DNA from: JBBQIY01 sp964618405
Lineage (GTDB): Bacteria > Verrucomicrobiota > Kiritimatiellia > RFP12 > UBA3636
Direction: 5' to 3'
Assembly (NCBI GenBank): GCA_964618405.1
Contig: CAZUAY010000229.1
Coordinates: forward strand, 1-6,367
DNA: 6,367 nucleotides
Below are positions 1 through 4,921 of this stretch, in pieces. The notes under the pieces are model-generated. The model ran no database searches, was not told the origin of the DNA, and was given only the letters and a program-made list of their open reading frames with translations. Within the stretch, counting starts at the first letter, position 1. Each line of letters begins with the position of its first letter. Made by a program: the position numbers and the translations under genes.

Positions 1-57
1 ACCGCTACCTTCGGCCCCGCGGACGGGCCCTTCGGAGGGTGCGCGCTGACGTTGGGC
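1..57 (+). repeat. 3' half of a putative integron attC site
   Basis: The stretch ends in GCGC-TGAC-GTTGGGC. The final GTTGGGC (51-57) matches the integron R' core consensus GTTRRRY, and the GCGC before it can serve as L' with a 4-base spacer. The upstream part is GC-rich and self-complementary, for example CCCT-TCGG-AGGG at 28-39, as expected in the variable terminal structure of attC. The matching R'' side lies outside the window, so the pairing cannot be tested here. The same CTGACGTTGGG end recurs at 930-940. The next gene starts only 20 bp downstream, which is the usual cassette layout. Confidence 0.5.
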
Positions 58-935
58 AATGAAGAGAGGAAACAGAGATGAACCGGATGATCGTATTTGC
101 AGTGTTCGGAACGCAGGTGCTGACGGCGTTGGCACAGATGATGGCAACGAATGAGCCAACTCCCGGCACACGCGAGTACTACTCGAAGCATATCGAGGGG
201 CGATACCGCTACGAGAAAGAAAAAATGGTACCGGCGGCTCTGCCGCTAGGAGCACCCATCGTGCCCGGCGTGTATCGGTCGACTGCGGTACAGATAGCCC
301 TTATCGCGACTGTTGTCCAAGTGGCAGGGACAAATGAGGTCATCGTCAGAACTAGTCAGAAAATGCCCAGTGGAGCAGACAAGCAGGGGTATGCCGTTCT
401 GCAACTTGGCAACGTGAACGGCATCTCCGTCGGGCAAGAGATCGTGACAAACGTGGTGCGTAATTTTTCCTACAGATGCTTTCTTGACTCGGGCATGACC
501 AACACCCTAGCCGGTTTCAGAGTTCAGGAGAACCCGCGCACAATAACGTATGACGAGTACTTGGAGGTGTTCAATAGGGACAGTCAAGTGGAGCCAATCG
601 GGGAGGTCGTGCGTCTTGAACGTTTCGACAGCAGTCCGCCAGTCCCCAAATCCCTTAACCTCCTGCGCAAGAGGTGGGAGGGTGATGCGAAGAAACAGAT
701 GAGCAGTGCCAAAGGTCCATCGGTGCCGATACCTTGGACACCTGAGAGGGATGCACAACCGGGCAAGGAAGGCGTCTTTCCGCCAACTGAAAATTCGCAA
801 CAGAGCAAGGCCAACCACGCGCCCGAGGCTATCGGCGCTAGCGCGCCTCAGCCTCAACGCTGACGTTCACCGAGGAGAGATGATGAAATGGCCATGGCAA
901 GAATTCGCTGACGATCCGAAACAGAAGGGCTGACG
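52..935 (+). mobile_element. Putative integron gene cassette 1
   Basis: The unit runs from the recombination point in one GTTGGGC core (between G51 and T52) to the same point in the next core (GTTGGGT, 935-941). It carries one main gene (78-863) in cassette orientation, with its start close to the left boundary and its end inside the right attC. No promoter is visible between the left core and the gene, so expression would depend on read-through from upstream, as is common for cassettes. No integrase gene is in the window, so the integron assignment rests on the attC-like ends and the layout. Confidence 0.5.
78..863 (+). CDS. Secreted or periplasmic protein of unknown function (cassette gene)
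   Basis: This 261-residue protein belongs to no family I recognise. The start is supported by AGAGGA at 65-70, seven bases before the ATG. Residues 1-19 look like a signal peptide: a short charged start (MNR), a hydrophobic core and ALA before a likely cleavage site near residue 19. No lipobox cysteine is seen, so export to the periplasm or beyond is inferred. Residues about 70-150 alternate hydrophobic and polar residues in a beta-rich way (QIALIATVVQV, EVIVRTS, QEIVTNVV), which could be a small beta-barrel, but that is a guess. Residues about 185-261 are rich in Pro, Ser, Lys and Gln and look disordered. Roughly the last 17 residues (HAPEAIGASAPQPQR and the two before) are encoded inside the putative attC site. 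The single internal Cys is residue 134. A cytoplasmic role cannot be ruled out. Confidence 0.7.
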   Translation: MNRMIVFAVFGTQVLTALAQMMATNEPTPGTREYYSKHIEGRYRYEKEKMVPAALPLGAPIVPGVYRSTAVQIALIATVVQVAGTNEVIVRTSQKMPSGADKQGYAVLQLGNVNGISVGQEIVTNVVRNFSYRCFLDSGMTNTLAGFRVQENPRTITYDEYLEVFNRDSQVEPIGEVVRLERFDSSPPVPKSLNLLRKRWEGDAKKQMSSAKGPSVPIPWTPERDAQPGKEGVFPPTENSQQSKANHAPEAIGASAPQPQR

Positions 936-941
936 TTGGGT
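809..941 (+). repeat. Putative integron attC recombination site
   Basis: Proposed layout: R'' CCAAC (811-815), 5-base spacer CACGC, L'' GCCC (821-824), a long central region, L' GGGC (927-930), 4-base spacer TGAC, R' GTTGGGT (935-941). CCAAC pairs with GTTGG and GCCC pairs with GGGC, so the ends can form the paired arms that an integron integrase recognises. A central stem GAGGC (825-829)/GCCTC (845-849) encloses the palindrome GCGCTAGCGC (835-844). The length of about 133 bp is at the long end for attC sites. R'' deviates from RYYYAAC at one position (GGCCAAC). A shorter site ending near 871 with a degenerate R' (GTTCACC) is the main alternative. Confidence 0.5.
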
Positions 942-953
942 GCAAAATAGAGA

Positions 954-988
954 TTGTCATACGAAGCGGTATGATGTATAGTCATACC
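954..988 (+). promoter_or_regulatory. Promoter and likely autoregulatory operator of the toxin-antitoxin operon
   Basis: A sigma70-like promoter is visible: -35 TTGTCA (954-959), 17-bp spacer, -10 TATAGT (977-982). Three half-sites of one motif lie across it: TCATAC (957-962), GTATGA (969-974) and TCATAC (982-987). The last two sit in a 7-bp inverted repeat, GGTATGA-N7-TCATACC (968-974 and 982-988). The half-sites are 12 and 13 bp apart, about one helical turn, and they cover both promoter hexamers. Ribbon-helix-helix antitoxins typically repress their own operon by binding such repeats, so this is the expected operator for the product of the next gene. Confidence 0.75.
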
Positions 989-1008
989 ACAAACACAAAG
1001 GAGTTCTT

Positions 1009-1251
1009 ATGGCTGTAGCAAAAATAGCGATCACACTTGAGCAAGACATTCTGAGTGATCTAGACCGGCTTGTTAGGCGGAATGTATTCCCTAACCGTAG
1101 CCGCGCCATTCAAGAGGCTGTCCGAGAGAAGATAGAGCGTCTTTCTGTAAACCGGCTAGCCCGTGAATGCGAAAAACTTGATTCCAAAGCGGAACAGGCT
1201 TGGGCCGAGGAAGGCATGTCGAAGGAGGTCGCCTCATGGCCAGAATATTGA
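1009..1251 (+). CDS. Ribbon-helix-helix antitoxin of a MazEF-like module
   Basis: This 80-residue protein starts after AAGGAG (998-1003), five bases before the ATG. Residues 5-10 (KIAITL) form the likely DNA-binding beta strand. Two helices follow, about residues 11-23 and 29-45, with the turn NVFPNRSRAI typical of CopG/MetJ-type ribbon-helix-helix proteins. The C-terminal tail (about 46-80), rich in Glu, Ala and Trp, is the probable toxin-binding part. The gene overlaps the following toxin gene by 16 bp, the usual antitoxin-first order. Its role would be to neutralise the MazF-like RNase and repress the operon through the repeats upstream. The RHH fold and partner are clear from sequence and context, but a specific subfamily is not assigned. 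Confidence 0.85.
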   Translation: MAVAKIAITLEQDILSDLDRLVRRNVFPNRSRAIQEAVREKIERLSVNRLARECEKLDSKAEQAWAEEGMSKEVASWPEY

Positions 1252-1598
1252 GAGGCGATATTGTTTGGGCCGATTTGAATCCGGTCAAAGGACATGAACA
1301 GGCCGGCCTACGCCCAGCACTTATTCTTAGCCCGGAGATCTTTAACGATCGGTCAGGTACGGTGATTGCAATGGCGCTGACAAGTCAGCCTCAGAAAGCG
1401 GGCTTTCCTTTGTCCATCGAAATCACAAGCGTTTCCCTGCCCAAACCCACATGGGTGAAAATTAGCCAGATCAGAACACTCTCCGTTGAGCGCCTTGGAA
1501 AGAGCATGGGCCATGTATCAGATGACGAGATGAGCCAAATTATCGAAGGTCTAAACGAAATAATTGGCGAACCAACACATTCAGGTTATCGGCGCTAG
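1236..1598 (+). CDS. mazF: MazF-family endoribonuclease toxin
   Basis: This 120-residue protein has the usual length for MazF/PemK. Its start is fixed by AAGGAGGT (1222-1229), six bases before ATG 1236 and lying inside the antitoxin gene. Family features include the N-terminal RGDIVWADLNPVKGHEQAGLR block, followed by RPALILS with Arg26, and Thr49-Ser50. Arg26 and Thr49 sit where the catalytic Arg and Thr of characterised MazF enzymes lie. A KISQIRTLS segment (75-83) and a C-terminal helix follow. MazF proteins cleave single-stranded mRNA at short motifs in the cytoplasm and halt growth when the antitoxin is degraded. The specificity here cannot be read from sequence. Catalytic residues look intact, so it is probably active. 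The last codons and stop (TAG 1596-1598) lie within an attC-like repeat. Confidence 0.92.
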   Translation: MARILRGDIVWADLNPVKGHEQAGLRPALILSPEIFNDRSGTVIAMALTSQPQKAGFPLSIEITSVSLPKPTWVKISQIRTLSVERLGKSMGHVSDDEMSQIIEGLNEIIGEPTHSGYRR

Positions 1599-1607
1599 CG
1601 CGGTCCC
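1572..1607 (+). repeat. 5' half of a second putative attC site, cut by the gap
   Basis: CCAAC (1572-1576) is followed 10 bases later by TATCGGCGCTAGCGCG (1587-1602), the same 16 bases as at 830-845, where CCAAC also lies shortly upstream. Both blocks cover the 3' end of a cassette gene. The R' side is missing because the sequence becomes N at 1608. Confidence 0.5.
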
Positions 1608-1707
1608 NNNNNNNNNNNNNNNNNNNNNNNNNNNNNNNNNNNNNNNNNNNNNNNNNNNNNNNNNNNNNNNNNNNNNNNNNNNNNNNNNNNNNNNNNNNNN
1701 NNNNNNN
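1608..1707. other. Assembly gap of 100 N
   Basis: Exactly 100 unknown bases, the conventional placeholder for a scaffold join of unknown size. The true distance and any genes between mazF and the Phd/YefM-type antitoxin are unknown. The left contig ends inside a repeated attC-like sequence, which probably caused the break. Confidence 0.99.
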
Positions 1708-1770
1708 GAGTGTTATTCGTCAGATGAGAAATTGAGGTTGTTAATCCCCACTTTTTTAGACTTCAGTGCT

Positions 1771-1821
1771 ATGAAATTTACCGTTGTATTAAAACCAAAG
1801 GCCATCAAGGACCATGCTTAA
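1771..1821 (+). pseudogene. Possible RelE-like toxin N-terminal remnant or leader ORF
   Basis: A 16-codon frame, MKFTVVLKPKAIKDHA, overlaps the start of the antitoxin gene by 8 bp. Its pattern (short beta strand, then PKAIKD) resembles the first residues of RelE/ParE toxins. No Shine-Dalgarno site is visible before its ATG. It could be a toxin fragment left by rearrangement, or a leader whose translation delivers ribosomes to the antitoxin start. The match is too short to be certain. Confidence 0.3.
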
Positions 1822-2011
1822 TCTAAAACCAAACATCCTCGAACGAGACGGGAAAAAGGCGTTTGTTATTCTGACATACGAGGAGTTTCTCTCTATCAAG
1901 GAAGCCCTTGAGGACGCAGATGATTTGCAATGCCTGAAAGCGGCACGAGCCGAAGAATGGGATGCTCCAAAAACTTCTCTTGCCAGCGTTAGAGAATCCC
2001 TCGGGATTTAG
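1814..2011 (+). CDS. Phd/YefM-type antitoxin, apparently without a toxin partner
   Basis: This 65-residue protein has the pattern of a small Phd/YefM-like antitoxin family: MLNLKPNILERDGKKAFVILTYEEF at the start, with basic residues and a beta strand (KKAFVIL). An acidic helix (FLSIKEALEDADDLQCLKAAR) and the C-terminal segment TSLASVRESLGI follow. The length is near normal and no stop or frameshift interrupts it. A weak AAGGA (1807-1811) lies too close to the ATG to be a good ribosome site, so initiation may depend on upstream translation. The RelE/ParE toxin that normally follows such a gene is absent: no credible coding frame exists from 2012 to 2450. It may be a solitary remnant, or an antitoxin acting on a toxin elsewhere. 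Family assignment is by recognition of sequence pattern only. Confidence 0.7.
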   Translation: MLNLKPNILERDGKKAFVILTYEEFLSIKEALEDADDLQCLKAARAEEWDAPKTSLASVRESLGI

Positions 2012-2061
2012 TCCAAACCTCGGATTGGTCGACGATTTGCTGAGGAAAAACAGGTAAGGGG

Positions 2062-2217
2062 AATAGGGTAAAGACGTCTGAAGGAGAAATTCGGGTCAGG
2101 CGTCTAAAAATCGGACTGAATGACTCAGTTTTTGGATTTGCGGTGGCATCTTGTCGCAAGATGCTGTGGAGCGTTGATTAGTGTCTCGGGGAAAATAGGA
2201 GTCAGAAGTCTGAAGTA
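2062..2217 (+). repeat. Three degenerate copies of a short GTCAGRCGTCTGAA-like repeat
   Basis: The copies read AATAGG-GTAAAGACGTCTGAA (2062-2082), CGG-GTCAGGCGTCTAAAA (2092-2109) and AATAGGAGTCAGAAGTCTGAA (2194-2214). All are on the same strand, and the first two are about 30 bp apart. The third is followed by sequence that folds back on it (GGAGT 2198-2202 with ACTCC 2224-2228). They may be remnants of an extragenic repeat or of the flank of a small mobile element. No transposase is present. Confidence 0.4.
2115..2133 (+). terminator. Weak Rho-independent terminator candidate
   Basis: ACTGA (2115-2119), 5-base loop ATGAC, TCAGT (2125-2129), then a T-run to 2133. The stem has only 5 bp, so termination would be modest. 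It lies about 100 bp after the antitoxin gene. The flanking A-run upstream (2106-2110) would allow weak use in the other direction. Confidence 0.3.
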
Positions 2218-2327
2218 CTTTCTACTCCGCACAATATGAACTGCTCTACATTGTCCCGGGACCCAATGCATGGCGTATGCTCAACAAGCGATGTTAAAAA
2301 AGATTACCCGCAGTCAGGTGATGCATC

Positions 2328-2357
2328 TTGACAAGAGCGGAAACTTGAGTTTATGCT
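2328..2357 (+). promoter_or_regulatory. Sigma70-like promoter upstream of mnmA-hydE
   Basis: A perfect -35 TTGACA (2328-2333), 18-bp spacer and -10 TATGCT (2352-2357). Transcription would begin near 2364, giving a leader of about 87 bases that contains the small stem CTTCC-CAAA-GGAAG (2372-2385). It is the stronger of the two candidates before mnmA. Confidence 0.5.
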
Positions 2358-2405
2358 CATTTTTGTTTGCTCTTCCCAAAGGAAGCGGCTGTTTTAAAAA
2401 AATCC

Positions 2406-2435
2406 TTGTGCTTCCCGTTCCCGTCACTTTATACT
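2406..2435 (+). promoter_or_regulatory. Second promoter candidate directly before mnmA
   Basis: TTGTGC (2406-2411), 18-bp spacer, TATACT (2430-2435). The start would fall near 2442, leaving a leader of only about 9 bases before ATG 2451. No Shine-Dalgarno site is seen there, so an almost leaderless mRNA would result. Confidence 0.35.
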
Positions 2436-2450
2436 GTATCGCCTCACATC

Positions 2451-3518
2451 ATGAAAGTAATAGTCGGTCTCAGTGGCGGCGTCGATTCCTCGGTCGCGGC
2501 GCTCCTTCTCAAAAACGAGGGACATGAGGTCACAGGCGTGACCATGAAAATCTGGCGTCCTGGCAAATATGCTGGCGGCGACCGTGATGCTTGCTTTGGT
2601 TCTGGAGAGGATGAAGATGTTGCCACAGCAGAGGCACTCTGCGCCCGCATCGGCATCCCCTATCGCACCTTCGACTGCTCCAGCCAATACGACGATCTCA
2701 TCGTCTCGCACTTTCGCAACGAATACATGGCGGGGCGTACCCCAAATCCGTGCGTGCGCTGCAACGCGATGATGAAGTTCGGCCTTCTTCCTGAGCTGGC
2801 CAAGGCAGAAGGGATCGCCTTCGATCGCTTCGCAACGGGCCACTATGCGCGTACCGACACCTTAAACGGGCGCTCTCGCCTGCTCCGGGCGGTCGATGCT
2901 TTCAAGGATCAGTCGTACTTCCTCTACAGACTTTCGCAGGAGCAACTGGCGCGCCATCTCTTTCCTTTGGGCGGTCTCACGAAGAACGAAGTGCGTCAAA
3001 TCGCACGCGAAAACGCCCTCAACGCAGCCGACAAACCAGACAGCCAAGACTTCTATAGCGGTGACCGCGATGAACTGATCGGCGAGCCAGATCGCCCGGG
3101 AAACATTGTCGATGAAACCGGAAAAATTCTCGGCCAACATACCGGTTTTTGGAAATACACCATCGGGCAGCGCAAAGGACTCTGCATCGCTCATCCGTTG
3201 CCGCTCTATGTCGTCGAGCTCAACGCCTGCACAAACGAAGTAGTCGTCGGCACCGTTGAACGCACGCTCGGTCATTCCCTCATTGCTGACACTTGCAACT
3301 GGACTTCTATTCCCCCGCCGGAAACGACAATGGATGTCCAGATTAAAGTCCGTTCCGCCGGTAAGCCGCTGGAAGGCGCAACCGTTCGCCCGCTCGGTGA
3401 AGGACGCTACGAAGCGCGTTTCGCCACGGGCATTGCTGGCGTTGCACCCGGACAATCGGCCGTCTTCTATCAAAACGAAGTCGTCCTCGGCGGTGGCATT
3501 ATCAGGAGCGCCGAATGA
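2451..3518 (+). CDS. mnmA: tRNA-specific 2-thiouridylase MnmA
   Basis: MnmA activates U34 of Lys, Glu and Gln tRNAs with ATP and inserts sulfur at C2, in the cytoplasm. The start at 2451 gives MKVIVGLSGGVDSS, placing the PP-loop ATP-binding motif (SGGVDSS, 8-14) at the N-terminus as in the family. The frame is open back to 2367, but that extension is not conserved. Length is 355 residues, normal. Other motifs: PNPCVRCN with Cys101 and Cys104, TGHYAR (129-134), KDQSYFLY (152-159), PGNIVDETGKILGQHTG (216-232) and YTIGQRKG (236-243), then the C-terminal beta-barrel. The usual second catalytic Cys, in a D-S-x-x-I-C-F context, is replaced: D197-SQDFYSGD has Tyr202. Cys48 lies in an acidic insertion (DACFGSGEDED) that I recall in an MnmA subgroup from anaerobes. 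The gene overlaps hydE by ATGA. No clear Shine-Dalgarno site is visible. Confidence 0.95.
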   Translation: MKVIVGLSGGVDSSVAALLLKNEGHEVTGVTMKIWRPGKYAGGDRDACFGSGEDEDVATAEALCARIGIPYRTFDCSSQYDDLIVSHFRNEYMAGRTPNPCVRCNAMMKFGLLPELAKAEGIAFDRFATGHYARTDTLNGRSRLLRAVDAFKDQSYFLYRLSQEQLARHLFPLGGLTKNEVRQIARENALNAADKPDSQDFYSGDRDELIGEPDRPGNIVDETGKILGQHTGFWKYTIGQRKGLCIAHPLPLYVVELNACTNEVVVGTVERTLGHSLIADTCNWTSIPPPETTMDVQIKVRSAGKPLEGATVRPLGEGRYEARFATGIAGVAPGQSAVFYQNEVVLGGGIIRSAE

Positions 3519-4609
3519 TGTCGCTTGAAGCCATTCTCGAACGAGCAAAAGCGAATCGCCACGCCTTGTCGCGCGATGAGCTTGCCTATTTGCTCTCTCT
3601 GACCGATCCCGCCGACTTGAAAAAATTCCATGAGGCGGCTTACGAAGTTAAGTGTCGGCATGCCGGCAAAATCGTCAGCTTCCGCGGCATCATCGAGATG
3701 GGGAACGTCTGCTCCAAAGACTGCTTCTACTGCGGCATCCGCAAAGGCAACGCCAAGGTCGAGCGCTTTCAGCTTGATGAGGAATCCATCCTGCGCGGTG
3801 TTCAGCGCAACATCGACATGGAATACGGATCCATGGTGCTGCAATCTGGCGAAATCGAATCCGAAGCGCACACCGCATTCATCGAACACATTCTGCGGCG
3901 CATTACAGAAATGTCAGACGGCAAGCTCGGCGTCACACTCTCCCTCGGCGAACAAACCGAGGACACCTATCGACGCTGGCGCGACGCCGGGGCGCATCGC
4001 TATCTGCTGCGCATTGAAACGTCGAGCCCGACGCTCTACGCCAAACTCCATCCCACGAACCACAATTTCGAACGCCGCGTCGACTGCCTGCGCCTGCTGC
4101 GCAACTGCGACTACCAAGTCGGCAGTGGCGTGATGAGCGGTCTGCCAGGTCAGACCAATGAAGACCTTGCCAACGACATCCTGTTTTTTCGTGACATGGA
4201 TCTCGACATGATCGGCATGGGGCCGTACATCCCGCACCACGATACACCGCTCGGGCAGGATCTCCCCTTCACACCCGACTACGCCGCCGACCATCTGCGG
4301 ATCGGCCTCAACATGATCTCCGCCACCCGCCTGTTCCTACACGACGTCAACATCGCCGCAACCACCGCACTGCAAGCTCTTGCGGATGACGGACGCGAAC
4401 AGGGTATTCTCGCCGGAGCCAACATCGTGATGCCCAACGTCACCGACACCGAATTTCGCCGCAACTACCAGCTCTACGAGAACAAGCCCTGCCTCGACGA
4501 AAACTCCGAGCAGTGCCGTTATTGCCTCGCCCACCGTCTCGAAAAAATCGGCGAAACCGTCAACTGGAACCAGCGCGGTGACTCGCCCCACTACGCTGCC
4601 CGGCACTAA
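3515..4609 (+). CDS. hydE: [FeFe]-hydrogenase H-cluster radical SAM maturase HydE
   Basis: HydE is a radical SAM enzyme that helps build the diiron subcluster of [FeFe] hydrogenase, together with HydG and HydF, in the cytoplasm. The 364-residue length is typical. The [4Fe-4S]/SAM motif is Cys66-SKD-Cys70-FY-Cys73. Conserved segments follow: LQSGE (109-113), TLSLGE (141-146), RYLLRIETSSPTLYAKLHP (162-180), MSGLPGQT (207-214), ATTALQ (282-287) and GANIVMPN (301-308). Cys326, Cys334 and Cys337 have the C-x7-C-x2-C spacing of the auxiliary-cluster cysteines in Thermotoga HydE, which argues against BioB or PylB. ATG 3515 overlaps the mnmA stop (ATGATG), and ATG 3518 is an alternative start. Coupled translation is likely. 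No hydF, hydG or hydrogenase gene is in the window. Confidence 0.93.
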   Translation: MMSLEAILERAKANRHALSRDELAYLLSLTDPADLKKFHEAAYEVKCRHAGKIVSFRGIIEMGNVCSKDCFYCGIRKGNAKVERFQLDEESILRGVQRNIDMEYGSMVLQSGEIESEAHTAFIEHILRRITEMSDGKLGVTLSLGEQTEDTYRRWRDAGAHRYLLRIETSSPTLYAKLHPTNHNFERRVDCLRLLRNCDYQVGSGVMSGLPGQTNEDLANDILFFRDMDLDMIGMGPYIPHHDTPLGQDLPFTPDYAADHLRIGLNMISATRLFLHDVNIAATTALQALADDGREQGILAGANIVMPNVTDTEFRRNYQLYENKPCLDENSEQCRYCLAHRLEKIGETVNWNQRGDSPHYAARH

Positions 4610-4726
4610 ACGCAGGTTCCCGTGCCCACGCGATTGAAGCACTAACTACCCACTCCACTAAACATCTTGCTCTTCGCGCCCTTCCGGTTAAAAACCCTTC
4701 GCCACTCACCTCAGCCGCCTCCACAC

Positions 4727-4766
4727 ATTAAACAATTCGTAGAATCAATGTTTAATTCGTGAATCA
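4727..4766. repeat. Compound inverted repeat overlapping a short direct repeat
   Basis: ATTAAACA (4727-4734) pairs with TGTTTAAT (4749-4756). Inside it ATTC (4735-4738) pairs with GAAT (4742-4745) around loop GTA, leaving CAA bulged. AATTCGTAGAATCA (4734-4747) is repeated as AATTCGTGAATCA (4754-4766), one base shorter and 20 bp on. It could be a protein-binding site or a repeat remnant. Confidence 0.45.
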
Positions 4767-4883
4767 CGACGCACGCCCCCTCGCTTTAGCTGCTCTAAAA
4801 TACCACCCGAAAAGCCAAGCTACGTTTAAACCGAAAGTATTACTTTACATTTAGATGTCCTAAGCGCCAAAAAACTCAAATCA

Positions 4884-4914
4884 TGCGAAATTAAAATTGA
4901 ATTTTAATTTCGCA
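4884..4914. promoter_or_regulatory. Perfect 31-bp palindrome, probable operator of the ATPase gene
   Basis: Arms of 15 bases, TGCGAAATTAAAATT and its exact complement AATTTTAATTTCGCA, flank a single central G (4899). The right arm ends 10 bases before the -10 hexamer, so the site covers the -35 region. A bound protein there would block RNA polymerase. It lacks a T-run and is AT-rich, so a terminator is unlikely. Confidence 0.6.
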
Positions 4915-4921
4915 CATTTTA

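Larger units (their letters stand above)
936..1607 (+). mobile_element. Putative integron cassette 2 carrying a toxin-antitoxin module (right end lost in gap)
   Basis: The unit starts at the GTTGGGT core (935-941) and contains a promoter, an operator, an RHH antitoxin gene and a mazF-like toxin gene. It then enters a second attC-like 5' half (1572-1602) before the assembly gap. Toxin-antitoxin modules with their own promoters are well known in sedentary chromosomal integron arrays, where they stabilise the array. The right-hand R' core is not visible, so the cassette end is inferred. Confidence 0.45.
2012..2450. other. Non-coding stretch with degenerate repeats, hairpins and promoters
   Basis: No convincing gene on either strand. 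It holds a weak terminator-like hairpin (2115-2133), three degenerate copies of a GTCAGRCGTCTGAA-like motif (2062-2217) and a perfect 8-bp stem GCATCTTG-TCG-CAAGATGC (2146-2164) with no T-run after it. The imperfect hairpin GGAGT...ACTCC spans 2198-2228. Two candidate promoters for mnmA-hydE follow (2328-2357 and 2406-2435). The start codons at 2270 and 2367 open frames without family similarity upstream of the true mnmA start. Confidence 0.7.

Noticed and set aside
706..933. 75-residue plus-strand frame overlapping the end of gene 1
   Set aside because: It is a shifted shadow of gene 1 for most of its length. Only its last 17-18 codons (880-933) have a ribosome site of their own, and these are discussed as a separate finding.
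1564..1821. Open frame running through the 100 N
   Set aside because: The frame is continuous only because N codons are not stops. Nothing links the two sides, and only the 16 codons from 1771 were considered.
2367..2450. N-terminal extension of MnmA from ATG 2367
   Set aside because: The family begins a few residues before the SGGVDSS loop. The extension is not family-like and overlaps the second promoter candidate.
2862..3548. 228-residue minus-strand frame opposite mnmA
   Set aside because: It is antisense to a strongly conserved gene, has no family pattern and no upstream signals.
3914..4294. Minus-strand frames opposite hydE
   Set aside because: They arise from the codon bias of hydE. 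Conserved HydE motifs cover the same bases.
4884..4914. Palindrome as a terminator for hydE
   Set aside because: The stem is almost all A/T, lies about 275 bp after hydE and has no T-run after it. Its position over the promoter fits an operator better.
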